Of a stretch of DNA of 64,000 nt, positions 1-8,991 are shown piece by piece. A program made the position numbers and the translations under genes. Positions within the stretch are counted from its first letter, which is position 1; each line of letters begins with the position of its first letter. The DNA is taken from NCBI RefSeq assembly GCF_013140855.1, contig NZ_JABBPG010000002.1, positions 186,001 to 250,000 of the forward strand, given 5' to 3'. Under the pieces are notes generated by a model, which was not told the origin of the DNA, did no database searches, and saw only the letters and a program-made list of their open reading frames with translations. The stretch is from Pseudoalteromonas caenipelagi. Lineage in GTDB: Bacteria; Pseudomonadota; Gammaproteobacteria; Enterobacterales; Alteromonadaceae.

Positions 1-1
1 G

Positions 2-592
2 CTTTATCTGTTAGAAAAAACGCTAAGTGAGTGTTTAATCACGCTAGAACAGGCAGGCCAGTCTCAGGCATTTTCGCAACGTGCTGAAAAACGTAAAACA
101 GCAATTTTACAATTACTTTGGAGCGATAAACACGGTTGGTTTTGCGACTTTGACCTAGTTAAAAAGCAGGTTTCGCCGGTACTTAGTTTGGCAGGATGTG
201 TGCCATTGTTTGCAGGTATTGCCGATGAAGCACAGGCATTGGCAATAGCAAGCAAACTTGAGTGTGATTTTTTACGTTCTGGTGGGCTGGTAAGTTGCTT
301 AAGTGAAACCTCACAGCAATGGGATTCACCAAATGGCTGGGCACCCTTACAGTGGTTTGCTATTAGCGGGCTGCGCGATTATGGACAATTCGACTTGGCT
401 GAAGATATTGCACAGCGTTGGTTAAATATGCTCGAAAAAGACTTTGCCAAGCGCGGTTGTTTGCTAGAAAAATACAATGTGTGTGACCCTGCTAAAACAG
501 CCGGCGGTGGCGAATACCAAGTTCAGCAAGGGTTTGGCTGGACCAACGGGGTAACAAGTCGATTACAAGTTTTATATAACAATAAGCAGTAA
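2..592 (+). CDS. alpha,alpha-trehalase, C-terminal part (5' end outside window)
   Basis: The reading frame is open from base 2 and ends with TAA at 590-592, so this is the 3' part of a gene starting upstream. The translated tail contains QQWDSPNGWAPLQW, which matches the glycoside hydrolase 37 (trehalase) signature QWDxPxGWAP, and ends with the usual GGGGEY-like (here GGGEYQVQQGFGWTNGV) segment. Trehalases hydrolyse trehalose to two glucose units. Whether the enzyme is periplasmic (TreA type) or cytoplasmic (TreF type) cannot be told without the N-terminus, so no symbol is given. A hairpin lies directly after the stop. The family call is firm; the cell location is open. Confidence 0.9.
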   Translation, partial: LYLLEKTLSECLITLEQAGQSQAFSQRAEKRKTAILQLLWSDKHGWFCDFDLVKKQVSPVLSLAGCVPLFAGIADEAQALAIASKLECDFLRSGGLVSCLSETSQQWDSPNGWAPLQWFAISGLRDYGQFDLAEDIAQRWLNMLEKDFAKRGCLLEKYNVCDPAKTAGGGEYQVQQGFGWTNGVTSRLQVLYNNKQ

Positions 593-624
593 GCAAGCCT
601 GTATGTTGTGGTTAGGCTGTTGCT
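592..624 (+). terminator. hairpin after the trehalase gene
   Basis: AGCAAGCCT at 592-600 pairs with AGGCTGTTGCT at 614-624, with a 2-nt bulge and a 13-nt loop, immediately after the stop codon. It is followed by a weak T-rich stretch (ATTTAT). Probably the transcript end of the trehalase unit; moderate evidence only. Confidence 0.5.
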
Positions 625-759
625 ATTTATAGAATACATCAGCCTGCAAAAAAATTGAAAATGACATGCTAATTCATAAAATGGATTTTGCATGAAAAAC
701 AAGCAAACCTAAAAGGCCCGTCTATACTCAGCTTTAATGTCTTTTTTGCGGAGCTGATT

Positions 760-3573
760 ATGAATCGTGTCCTGCTTTTTCTGTGCTTTGTATTTTTACC
801 TCTCATTACTCATGCTGCTAATGTGAATAATTGGCAATGGCATGAAGTCAAAACTAAGTCTGATGATTTTCAGCAAGCAACACTTTTTAAATTAGATACC
901 CAGCGAGCAGCCTCTGATTTAATGACGCTGGTCGACACACAGCAGCATTTTCGAGTGAATTTGCCCGATGGGCAAGGTGGATATGTTGAATACTTGATTT
1001 GGCATGACTCCATAATGGCGCCGCAATTACAAAGCAAATACCCGATGATCAGAAGTTTTGCAGGTTATCAAAGTAATGCAACGCACAATACGGGGCGCTT
1101 TGATCTCGGTCCAAATGGCTTTTTTGCTTTTTATCATGTTAACAATACTGCGCTGTACTTAGACCCTTCTAACGATTTATATAGGCTCTACCAAAAAGCA
1201 AGTAACAATACACTCTGGCAAGATGAAGTACGCATTTTGTCGCAAAGTAATATGCCACTGGGTGACGGCCAAAAAAGGGGGCCGCTTATTGGTAATGGTG
1301 GCTCGGTGGAAATGGTCACTTACCGTTTAGCGGTCACCACGAGTGATGAGTATACCACCTTCTATGGTGGTAAAACCCAAGCTTTGAATGGGATAGTTAC
1401 GACCATCAACCGCGTTAATCAGATTTATCAAACAGATATCGCAGTAAAACTTGAACTGGTTGCAAACAACGATACTCTAATTTTTACTGCAAATGACCCT
1501 TATGACAATGGCAACTTGGATGACACTTTGTCAGAGGTGCAAAGCCAAATTGATACCTTAATTGGCTCTGCTAATTATGATGTAGGCCACTTAATGGCAA
1601 CCTCTGGGGCGGGGCTTGCAGCTTTAGGGGTTATCTGCGCAAATGGTGCAAAAGCTCAGGGAATGACGGGGATAGCAACACCTCAGGGAGACGCCTTTGA
1701 TGTTGACTATGTTGCCCATGAACTAGGCCACCAGTTTGGCGCAAACCATACATATAATGGGTCGGATGGGTCATGCACAACGCGAGCTGCGGATTCTGCA
1801 TACGAGCCAGGTAGTGGTATTACTATCATGGCCTATGCAGGCATTTGTGGCAGCGAAAATTTGGCCTCTAATTCAATTGCTATGTTTCACTCTCGTAGCA
1901 TTGATGAAATAAATACACACCTAACACAAAGCTCTGGCGCTACCTGCGGTACTTTGACTGATAATGGCAATAAAGCACCAATCGCAGATGCAAAAGATGA
2001 TCATACTATTCCGATTAATACGCCTTTTATGCTCACAGGAGCCGCAACGGATGCAAATAGTGGCGATACGCTCTCTTATGCTTGGGAGCAATTGGATCTT
2101 GGCTCTCAAACCTCAAATAGTACAGATCTTAAAGATAATGGTAATGGCCCGATGTTTCGGCCCTACTTGCCAAGCGCATCAGCGACTCGTTACTTTCCTT
2201 TACTCGCGGATGTGATATCTGGGCAAGTGACCAAAGGTGACGGCTACCCAACAACGGATAGAACAATGACATTCCGTTTTGTAGTCAGAGATGGCAAAGG
2301 TGGCGTGAGCTTTGACACGGCTCAGGTCACTACAGTATCGGCCGCGGGTCCCTTTACAATTACTGCCCCAGATGAAAATACCACTGCAGGTGACAATAAC
2401 CAGATCACGGTCAGCTGGAATGTTGCTAACACAGATCAAACGCCTGTTTCGTGTAGCAGTGTCAATATCATGCAAACAAACAGCGATGCTACCCAAACAC
2501 AAGTTTTAGTTGCAAACACCCCTAACGATGGACAGCAGCAAGTGACTTTATTCGGCAGTGAAAGCAACAAAGCAAGGGTAATGGTACAATGTGCTTCGAG
2601 TGTGTTTTATGCGCTGTCTAAAGAATTTGAGTTAGCTACAACTTTGGCCGTTACCTCACAACAAGCCATCTCAGTAGCTGAAGATAACAGTGTCACCTTG
2701 CAAGCGTCGCAGTTTTCGGTGGTGAACCAACAAGCAGGTTCGCAACTGACTTTAACTGTGCTCTCAGGTAGTAACTATTCTTTTTCTGAAAATACCGTAA
2801 CACCAGCGTCTAATTTTAACGGCGAATTGAGTGTAAACATTAGCTTAACGGACGGCACAACTACGACAAGCTACCCCGCAAAAGTGAGCGTTACCGCAGT
2901 TAATGACGCCCCCCAAATTGTCTCGCAACAAGCACTGTCAGTAAAAGAAGATGAAACCATTACTTTAGGTGTTGCACAATTTGAAGTTGTGGATGTGGAT
3001 AGCAGCGTATTTACCTTAACCATCGAGACCGGTGATAATTATACATTAGAAGCGAACGTGGTCCGCCCACAAGCAAACTTTAATGGTTTGTTGCAAGTGC
3101 CTATTACAATTAGTGACCAACAAGGGGCTAATGCAAGCTTTATGGCGCAAATAACCGTAGCGGCCGTTAATGATGCACCAGTTGCAAGCAACGACACCGT
3201 TAGTGCAGTTTCAGGTACATCAACCACCTTTAATGTGTTAGCCAATGACTCAGATATTGATGGTGACAGCTTAACGATCAGTGACATAATTTATGAAGGA
3301 ACAGGGACTGCTTCAATTTCCGGTAGCGTGATTAGCTATCAGTCTGCATCTGGGTTTACAGGACAAGAACAACTTGTTTATACGATAGCTGATGCAAGTG
3401 GAGAAATGGCACAAGCAACCGTGACGATTAATGTTCAAGCTCAGCCAGTTGCGCCACCCACAAACAATTTGGACAGTGGCTCAGGTGGTGGAGGGTCGTT
3501 CGGTTATTGGATATACGTATTGTCTTTGTGTTTAATGTTTAGGCGTTTTGTTAAAGGAGAAGGGGATGCGTAG
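760..3573 (+). CDS. secreted reprolysin-like zinc metalloprotease with cadherin-like repeats and GlyGly-CTERM tail
   Basis: The chosen start is ATG 760, preceded by GGAG and followed by a clear signal peptide (MNRVLLFLCFVFLPLITHAA); an in-frame start at 688 would bury that signal. The product is 937 residues. HELGHQFGANH at residues 320-330 is the HExxHxxxxxH zinc site of metzincins, in a reprolysin-like (PF13583-type) domain. After it come Ig/cadherin-like modules, each ending in the typical AVNDAP linker (nt 2898-2912 and 3162-3179). The C-terminus has a Gly-rich run, a hydrophobic helix and a basic cluster (SGGGGSFGYWIYVLSL...RRFVK), the layout of GlyGly-CTERM sorting tails that rhombosortase processes. 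It is probably exported, briefly anchored in the membrane and released. The next gene overlaps its last codons. Confidence 0.9.
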   Translation: MNRVLLFLCFVFLPLITHAANVNNWQWHEVKTKSDDFQQATLFKLDTQRAASDLMTLVDTQQHFRVNLPDGQGGYVEYLIWHDSIMAPQLQSKYPMIRSFAGYQSNATHNTGRFDLGPNGFFAFYHVNNTALYLDPSNDLYRLYQKASNNTLWQDEVRILSQSNMPLGDGQKRGPLIGNGGSVEMVTYRLAVTTSDEYTTFYGGKTQALNGIVTTINRVNQIYQTDIAVKLELVANNDTLIFTANDPYDNGNLDDTLSEVQSQIDTLIGSANYDVGHLMATSGAGLAALGVICANGAKAQGMTGIATPQGDAFDVDYVAHELGHQFGANHTYNGSDGSCTTRAADSAYEPGSGITIMAYAGICGSENLASNSIAMFHSRSIDEINTHLTQSSGATCGTLTDNGNKAPIADAKDDHTIPINTPFMLTGAATDANSGDTLSYAWEQLDLGSQTSNSTDLKDNGNGPMFRPYLPSASATRYFPLLADVISGQVTKGDGYPTTDRTMTFRFVVRDGKGGVSFDTAQVTTVSAAGPFTITAPDENTTAGDNNQITVSWNVANTDQTPVSCSSVNIMQTNSDATQTQVLVANTPNDGQQQVTLFGSESNKARVMVQCASSVFYALSKEFELATTLAVTSQQAISVAEDNSVTLQASQFSVVNQQAGSQLTLTVLSGSNYSFSENTVTPASNFNGELSVNISLTDGTTTTSYPAKVSVTAVNDAPQIVSQQALSVKEDETITLGVAQFEVVDVDSSVFTLTIETGDNYTLEANVVRPQANFNGLLQVPITISDQQGANASFMAQITVAAVNDAPVASNDTVSAVSGTSTTFNVLANDSDIDGDSLTISDIIYEGTGTASISGSVISYQSASGFTGQEQLVYTIADASGEMAQATVTINVQAQPVAPPTNNLDSGSGGGGSFGYWIYVLSLCLMFRRFVKGEGDA

Positions 3574-3955
3574 CTTGATGGTTGGTTTGCTCGCAGTAAG
3601 TACCTTAAGTAGTTGTGAAATGGTAACTGATAGCGAGCAAAATAAACCTGTTTCATCTTTGGTAAATGCTCAAAGGACGATGGACTGGTTTGTGAGTACG
3701 TCAGTTGAACAAGTGATTGAAGCACATGAAGCGCAGCAGATTTTTGGCCTGATAGCGCTTAACAGAAGAGGGTATTTTTATCCAAAAGTAGGCATGGCAA
3801 GAGGTCCTTTAAATTTAAAAACAGGTTGTCAAACTTGGCTAATAGCTGCGTCAAATGATGTGCTTAATAACGATAGTGAACGTGAACAAGCTGCAGCATT
3901 GCAAGCATTTGCTGCAAAGTTCAACATGCATATGGAATCTAAGTGTTTACCCTAA
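3566..3955 (+). CDS. small putative lipoprotein of unknown function
   Basis: This 129-residue product starts at ATG 3566, inside the last codons of the metalloprotease gene, with AAGGAGAAGGGG just upstream as ribosome binding site. A start at 3548 is possible but gives a worse signal. The N-terminus MRSLMVGLLAVSTLSSC has a lipobox (LSSC), so lipidation at Cys17 is likely. The rest is soluble with two further cysteines and no motif I recognise. The 8-nt overlap implies translational coupling with the protease, so a chaperone, inhibitor or accessory role is conceivable, but that is inference from position alone. Confidence 0.7.
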   Translation: MRSLMVGLLAVSTLSSCEMVTDSEQNKPVSSLVNAQRTMDWFVSTSVEQVIEAHEAQQIFGLIALNRRGYFYPKVGMARGPLNLKTGCQTWLIAASNDVLNNDSEREQAAALQAFAAKFNMHMESKCLP

Positions 3956-3967
3956 CATCGCCAAATT

Positions 3968-3993
3968 AAACGGCCAATCTTCGTTGGCCGTTT
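3968..3993 (+). terminator. intrinsic terminator after metalloprotease/lipoprotein unit
   Basis: Perfect 10-bp stem AAACGGCCAA / TTGGCCGTTT with a 6-nt loop (TCTTCG), followed by AATCTTT. It lies 13 nt after the lipoprotein stop. Confidence 0.8.
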
Positions 3994-4229
3994 AATCTTT
4001 CATGCCTTTAGCTCTGCGAGCTCCCCCACTTTGGTGCAAATAGCCTATTTAAAAGGTAAAAAAATTGTGATGGCTTACTCTTTAAATGTGAGCTGTAATG
4101 TGTGTGGCTTTTCTAATATTCTGATAAATATACTTATTGTTTTATTTTGGTGCTATGTCGGGAAAAAGTCGTCAGCAATCCATAAATTTTATGCCAAGCT
4201 GTGAAAAGTAAAGTGCAAGGGTAAACAAC

Positions 4230-4688
4230 ATGATTCTAAAACAACTACGCCTAAGTAGGCATTTAACACAAGACCAGCTCGCTGATATGGCAGGTCTTAA
4301 TGTGAGGACTATCCAACGCATTGAGAGTGGTCAAAAGCCCAGTATTGAGTCATTAAAATGTTTAGCCAGCGCACTTGACGTAGATATAGAAGAGCTACAG
4401 CAGGAGCAATTTATGATCAGTAAAAACGAAGATAACTGGCGAGCTTTACCACTGTTTTTAAAAGTATGGTTTGTATTTAACTTTTTGCAGAATAGGCCAA
4501 CAAGGCGATCGGCGAGTCGTGTTCAGTTTATGGCGCATGTTAGCGGATTCTTATTCTGTTGTTTGGGGTTTGTCAGTGAAGCTGCGTTGGCTGGCGGGTT
4601 GATTTTACTGGCCAGTGCTTATCTTTTTAATATCTTGATATATCAGGGGGATAAGTATGGGATTTGGTATGATACTCCGTTAGATTAA
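4230..4688 (+). CDS. XRE-family regulator with a C-terminal two-helix membrane domain
   Basis: The 152-residue product has an N-terminal helix-turn-helix of the Cro/C1 type (about residues 3-57: LRLSRHLTQDQLADMAGLNVRTIQRIE is the recognition region). The C-terminal half is hydrophobic with two predicted membrane helices (about residues 104-140), resembling the 2TM domain found in other XRE proteins. It is therefore probably a membrane-attached DNA-binding regulator; its target and signal are unknown. It forms a single-gene unit, convergent with the acyltransferase and separated from it by a hairpin at 4708-4726. Confidence 0.8.
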   Translation: MILKQLRLSRHLTQDQLADMAGLNVRTIQRIESGQKPSIESLKCLASALDVDIEELQQEQFMISKNEDNWRALPLFLKVWFVFNFLQNRPTRRSASRVQFMAHVSGFLFCCLGFVSEAALAGGLILLASAYLFNILIYQGDKYGIWYDTPLD

Positions 4689-4707
4689 GGGAACTTTAAA
4701 GTATGAT

Positions 4708-4726
4708 AGGTGAGGGTGCCTCACCT
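4708..4726. terminator. hairpin between convergent genes
   Basis: AGGTGAGG-GTG-CCTCACCT, a perfect 8-bp stem with a 3-nt loop, lies between the XRE gene (+, ends 4688) and the acyltransferase (-, ends 4742). There is no strong T-run on either side, but the position suits a shared transcript end. Confidence 0.55.
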
Positions 4727-4741
4727 AAATTTGGCTGTGAA

Positions 4742-5887
4742 CTAGTATTTTTTTCCGTTTAAGAATAAGCCGATAAAGGTGTGCCTTACAAAGAGAAAAT
4801 AGCTTAAAAAACAAATCAGTAAAGTGATCAGTACGCTTATCGTATATTTAACAAATACAGAGACGGATGCATCTATCAGAGGTATTTGCACGAACATTAA
4901 TACTGGAAAATGAATGAGGTAAACCCAGTAAGATGCATCGCTAATATAACGACAAAGGGCATTCGTCTGTGCCATAAACTGATACGCTAGCACAATAGCC
5001 AAAAGAGACCAACTCACCACAGATACACTTTGTACCAGCACAGTCAAAAGGTGCTCAGTACCTTGTGCTGTAGCCTCTCCTAACTGTATGAAGTGAATAA
5101 CCTTTTCAATGCTCATTGGTTCAGGTAATCGATGTACATATACACTGTAGCTAACTACCCCAATGATAAATAAATATTTGGCATAGGGTTTTAGTTTTTC
5201 TAATAGTTCTAGGTTTGTATAAAGGCTAGCGCCAAATAAAAAGAATACTCCATAAAAGCCATAGGACCATAATTCAATCCTGAGTTTATCGGGAGAACTA
5301 AAAGGCACGTATTGAAAGTATAGAGAACATGAAATGATAAAGGGCAACAGCACAATGATTGAAATTGGCTTGCTCAACAGTTTGAAGGGATAATCAAGTA
5401 TCATTTTACGTTGCCAAAGCAGCGCAAAGACTAGGCAAAAACCGAATAAATTCCACAAAAACCATAAATGCATGGAACTTAATTGGGGGTCTTTCATATG
5501 GCTGAAGGCACTAAAAATGGCTGGCAAATTTGTAACAGTGGATGCTGCCCACTTTAGCGCAACGACAAAAGCGAGCGTAAGTAGAGGTAAAAAAATCAAA
5601 AATGGCAAAGCGATGCGTTTTGTTCTGTGCCATAAAAATGCTTTGCTGCCCTTTGCGTTCAGCAGAAAATGAGCAAAAAAGCCTGCAATAACAAAAAATA
5701 CCGGCATTCTGAACAGATGGAGCCAGTGGCTGAATAAGTCAAATACATAGGATGGATGAGCATCTGACGTAAACCAAAGGTTGTGCATAAACGGACTGTA
5801 AGCTAAAGCCGCATGATAAAAAATACCAAGCAGTAACGCGTGAGCGCGTAAATTGTCCATAAAGTGATATCTCGTGTCATTAGACAT
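4742..5887 (-). CDS. acyltransferase family 3 (OpgC-like) integral membrane protein
   Basis: About 381 residues with roughly ten hydrophobic segments. The N-terminus (YHFMDNLRAHALLLGIFYHAAL) has the acyltransferase-3 family opening, with the Arg and His of the family active site, and RMPVFFVIAGFFAHFLL is the conserved second helix. These enzymes transfer acyl groups to sugars, glucans or lipids at the membrane; the substrate here is unknown. The start is ATG at 5887; a GTG at 5896 is also in frame. The gene is divergent from the histidine kinase at 6055, and a direct repeat in the shared promoter region suggests joint control. Confidence 0.8.
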   Translation of the reverse strand: MSNDTRYHFMDNLRAHALLLGIFYHAALAYSPFMHNLWFTSDAHPSYVFDLFSHWLHLFRMPVFFVIAGFFAHFLLNAKGSKAFLWHRTKRIALPFLIFLPLLTLAFVVALKWAASTVTNLPAIFSAFSHMKDPQLSSMHLWFLWNLFGFCLVFALLWQRKMILDYPFKLLSKPISIIVLLPFIISCSLYFQYVPFSSPDKLRIELWSYGFYGVFFLFGASLYTNLELLEKLKPYAKYLFIIGVVSYSVYVHRLPEPMSIEKVIHFIQLGEATAQGTEHLLTVLVQSVSVVSWSLLAIVLAYQFMAQTNALCRYISDASYWVYLIHFPVLMFVQIPLIDASVSVFVKYTISVLITLLICFLSYFLFVRHTFIGLFLNGKKY

Positions 5888-5949
5888 ATAAAACACCCAT
5901 AAAAATTGAAAGTGTATTTAGTATATCGAGCTGGACATGGTAAAAAATG

Positions 5950-5985
5950 TGACACTTATCATGTTTTTAGCTATGACATTTATCA
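5950..5985. promoter_or_regulatory. direct repeat TGACAYTTATCA x2, possible response-regulator site
   Basis: TGACACTTATCA (5950-5961) and TGACATTTATCA (5974-5985) match at 11 of 12 positions and start 24 bp apart. They lie between the divergent acyltransferase and histidine-kinase genes. NarL/DesR-type regulators commonly bind repeated sites upstream of their own operon, so this could be the site of the 7181 regulator. The repeat is seen; the function is inferred. Confidence 0.5.
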
Positions 5986-6054
5986 CTGGTATAGAGGCTG
6001 ATGGCTTGCGATAATATTAAGTCACGCTTTTCGCATGGGTTATAAGAAAAAATA

Positions 6055-7200
6055 ATGGAACAAACCATAAGACACACCACAGACTGGACTTACTCGACGA
6101 TAGCTTCTTGGTTGGGAGTAACGATAGCGTGTTTTTATTATACCAATGTGCAACTAAACATATGGATGCAAATACCTATACACTTAGCGTTGCTAGGCTT
6201 GTTGTGGTTTATTATCAAAAGGCCTAATGATTATGTGGATCAGGCTGCCTGCGCTTACTTTGTGCTGCTTGTTTTATTGATGCAGTTGACGACAACTAGC
6301 CTAGTGTTTATTCATTTGGTGATGTTTACCGCCATTTTCAGTGCCCATTTTCCTGCAGGTAAAATGCTGCTGTGTGTTATTACTATTTTAACCGCATACA
6401 GTATGACACATTGGCAAAGATGGGAGGGGGACATTCCATGGGTTACTTTGTTGGTTTGGTTTTTCTTTTCTGTGATGAATTGGTTTGTCAGTAGACGAAT
6501 TGTTGAAAGTTTAAACATTCACTATCAGTCTAAACAAAACTATAAAGAGCTAAAAGCGACTCAAAGTTTGGTGACAGCAATGGGGGCAGAACAAGAAAGG
6601 CTAAGTTTATCGAGAGAGTTACATGACACTCTAGGGCATAAGCTAACAGCGTTAAGCATCAACTTAGACTTTGCCAAACGCCAAGCTTCTAGTGAGTCGA
6701 TAGAAGCCATTTCGTTGTGTCATAGCTTAAGTCAGGAAATACTCGAAGAAGTCAGAGAAATTGTGTCAAAACAACGTCAAAAGAATACCTTGCTCAATGA
6801 TAGCTTACACCAAGTTTTTGCTGCCACGCCTCAACTTATCTGCACATTGTCTATCTCAGATGAACTTGGCACGCTCACACAGCAACAGAGCATATGTGTT
6901 GTACGTTTTTGCCAAGAAATGATCAGCAATACCCTAAAACATACTAAAGCAACTGAAATTCAGTTCAATGTACAAGTCAAACAATCAAGTGACAATACAC
7001 CTTGGTTAATTGCCAGTGCGTTACATAATCAAAAAGAGCTTAAGCGACCCAAGCCGGGTAACGGGCTAAAAGGGCTAGATGAAAGACTACAACTGTTGTC
7101 GGGCTCGTTTAAACAATATATTTGTGAAGACAGGTTGTTCAGCGAAATTTCATTTCCACTAATTCCGACAGGGGACTGCGATGAGTCACGAAATCATTAA
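6055..7200 (+). CDS. sensor histidine kinase, NarL/DesK type (HisKA_3)
   Basis: The 381-residue product has about five membrane helices in residues 15-145, then a cytoplasmic kinase. LSRELHDTLGHKL with phospho-acceptor His190 is the HisKA_3 dimerisation box. MISNTLKHTKA is the N-box of the ATPase domain, and GNGLKGLDERL holds the G-box. With no large periplasmic domain, it probably senses the membrane, as DesK and LiaS do. Its 3' end overlaps the response regulator gene by 20 nt, so the two are cotranscribed partners. The signal is unknown; the neighbouring membrane acyltransferase and DUF898/M48 genes would fit an envelope stimulus, which is inference. Confidence 0.9.
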   Translation: MEQTIRHTTDWTYSTIASWLGVTIACFYYTNVQLNIWMQIPIHLALLGLLWFIIKRPNDYVDQAACAYFVLLVLLMQLTTTSLVFIHLVMFTAIFSAHFPAGKMLLCVITILTAYSMTHWQRWEGDIPWVTLLVWFFFSVMNWFVSRRIVESLNIHYQSKQNYKELKATQSLVTAMGAEQERLSLSRELHDTLGHKLTALSINLDFAKRQASSESIEAISLCHSLSQEILEEVREIVSKQRQKNTLLNDSLHQVFAATPQLICTLSISDELGTLTQQQSICVVRFCQEMISNTLKHTKATEIQFNVQVKQSSDNTPWLIASALHNQKELKRPKPGNGLKGLDERLQLLSGSFKQYICEDRLFSEISFPLIPTGDCDESRNH

Positions 7201-7807
7201 ATGTTTGTTGGTTGAAGACCAAACGCTCGTTCGTATGGGGTTAAAAAATTTGCTCGAGCTAGATGATGGTATTTGTGTTGCAGATAGTGCTGAAAATGGC
7301 GAAATCTGCCTAAACTTATTAGAGAACAACCACTATGATCTAGTGTTACTGGATATGCGAATGCCAGTAAAAACAGGGCTTGAAGTGTTGCAAACGATGA
7401 AAAGTCAACACAACACCACCAAAGTATTAATTATCACCACTTTTGAAGATTGTGACGTGCTAGTTAAAGCAATACACCTTGGCGCGCGTGGTTATATCTT
7501 GAAAAATGCAGAGCTTGAAAGCTTAATCTCGGCTATTAAGGCGGTACACCGCGGCGAATTAATCCTGCAAGATACAATCACTCAGTATATGTTGAAGCAA
7601 ACCGTTGCAAAGACAGAATCATTGACAAAAAAAGAGCATGAAGTGCTCAAGTGCATGTCACTTGGGCTATCTAATAAAGCGATTGCTGAACAATTAAATA
7701 ACTCGCAAGGCACAATTAGAAATCACGTCTCTACGGTCTTGGCTAAATTAAACGTCAGTGATAGAACTCAGGCTGTGGTGAAAGCCATTAACGAATGTCT
7801 AATATAG
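7181..7807 (+). CDS. response regulator, NarL/LuxR family
   Basis: The 208-residue product starts at ATG 7181, within the kinase gene. The receiver domain (about residues 5-120) has the acidic pair VED and phospho-acceptor Asp58 (LVLLDMRMP). The C-terminal LuxR-type HTH spans about 150-205 (LTKKEHEVLKCMSLGLSNKAIAEQL). The length and order are standard. It is the cognate partner of the kinase at 6055. The direct repeat at 5950-5985 is the most visible candidate binding site in the area. Confidence 0.92.
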   Translation: MSHEIIKCLLVEDQTLVRMGLKNLLELDDGICVADSAENGEICLNLLENNHYDLVLLDMRMPVKTGLEVLQTMKSQHNTTKVLIITTFEDCDVLVKAIHLGARGYILKNAELESLISAIKAVHRGELILQDTITQYMLKQTVAKTESLTKKEHEVLKCMSLGLSNKAIAEQLNNSQGTIRNHVSTVLAKLNVSDRTQAVVKAINECLI

Positions 7808-7925
7808 CACCGATGAATAATTGTGAAAAATGAAAGGTTTTCCATTGTTAGAGAGGATAAGTTTTAGTTATACTCCTGACCCGTTCCCTTTTTAGGGCGT
7901 CAATCACATTTGGAGCTATATTAAA

Positions 7926-8990
7926 ATGGACTTGCAGTCTGTAAATCACATAGAAAATGCCGCGCCGAAGGCACAAAGGCACACCGTTCAATTTAGCGGT
8001 GATGCCGCTAGCTATTTTAGTCTTTGGGCAGTCAATATTCTTTTTACTATTCTTACGCTAGGCATTTACTCAGCTTGGGCAACAGTAAGAAATAAGCAAT
8101 ATTTTTATGGACATACCTCGATTGATGGACATAGATTTGACTATTTAGCAACGCCAATTCAAATTCTAAAAGGCCGCATTCTAGCAGCCATGTGTTTTAC
8201 ATTTTATATTGTTTCTAGTAGTTATTTTCCATTAATCGCCGCGTTATTCTTGTTTATTTGGATGTTTGCTGTCCCTTGGGTGATTAACCAAGGGTTGCGT
8301 TTTAACTTGCGTATGACGCGTTATCGAAATGTTCAGTTCTCGTTCGCGGGAAACTATAAAGATGCATTTATTAATTTTATAGTGCTGCCATTTTTAAGTA
8401 TTTTTACGCTTTATTTAGCAATGCCTTGGGTGCTAAAACGTATAGATACTTATATTCACAACAACATCTTTTATGGCGACAAGAAACTGACTGTGCAATT
8501 GACGACATCAGAGTATTTCCGAATTGCCTTTGCCTGCTTGTTTACCGTAGTTGGTGTCGCTATTGTCATCGGCGTTTTTACGGTTGTACTTGGTAGTATC
8601 GATGATCTTGCTCAGCAACCACAGCTACTTGGTGGTATTATTGTGTTGTTCAACTTTTTAATGATCACCGTAGTAGCGGGAATGTATCAAGCGATGATAC
8701 GCAATCATATTTTCAATAATGCCCAATTTGAACAGGTTGCTCGGTTTGAATCTAACCTAGCAACGGTCGATTATGTGGTACTCGTTTTTACCAATGCGCT
8801 AGCCATTGTGTGCTCGCTCGGATTAGCTTTACCTTGGGCTAAAGTGCGTAAAGCAAAAATGTTGGCTGCGGCAACAAGTGTATGTGTATACCCCAGCGCT
8901 GAACACGTCATTAATGTTCAACTTGAGAGTCAATCATCATTTGCAGAGGAAGCGGCAAATGTGTTTGATATAGACATTTCACTTACTTGA
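7926..8990 (+). CDS. YjgN family (DUF898) inner-membrane protein
   Basis: The 354-residue multi-pass protein has the DUF898/YjgN repeats: an FSGDAASYFSLWAVNILFTILTLGIYSAWATVRNK-like opening (residues about 24-60, with the GIYSAWA motif), repeated in part near LALPWAKVRKAK at the C-terminus. The family is conserved in Proteobacteria; its molecular role is not established. The stop at 8990 is followed after one base by the ATG of the M48 peptidase, so the two are translationally coupled and probably act in one membrane process. Confidence 0.85.
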   Translation: MDLQSVNHIENAAPKAQRHTVQFSGDAASYFSLWAVNILFTILTLGIYSAWATVRNKQYFYGHTSIDGHRFDYLATPIQILKGRILAAMCFTFYIVSSSYFPLIAALFLFIWMFAVPWVINQGLRFNLRMTRYRNVQFSFAGNYKDAFINFIVLPFLSIFTLYLAMPWVLKRIDTYIHNNIFYGDKKLTVQLTTSEYFRIAFACLFTVVGVAIVIGVFTVVLGSIDDLAQQPQLLGGIIVLFNFLMITVVAGMYQAMIRNHIFNNAQFEQVARFESNLATVDYVVLVFTNALAIVCSLGLALPWAKVRKAKMLAAATSVCVYPSAEHVINVQLESQSSFAEEAANVFDIDISLT

Positions 8991-8991
8991 T

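Noticed and set aside
2200-2502. Minus-strand frame inside the metalloprotease gene
   Set aside because: A shadow of the long, well-supported plus-strand gene.
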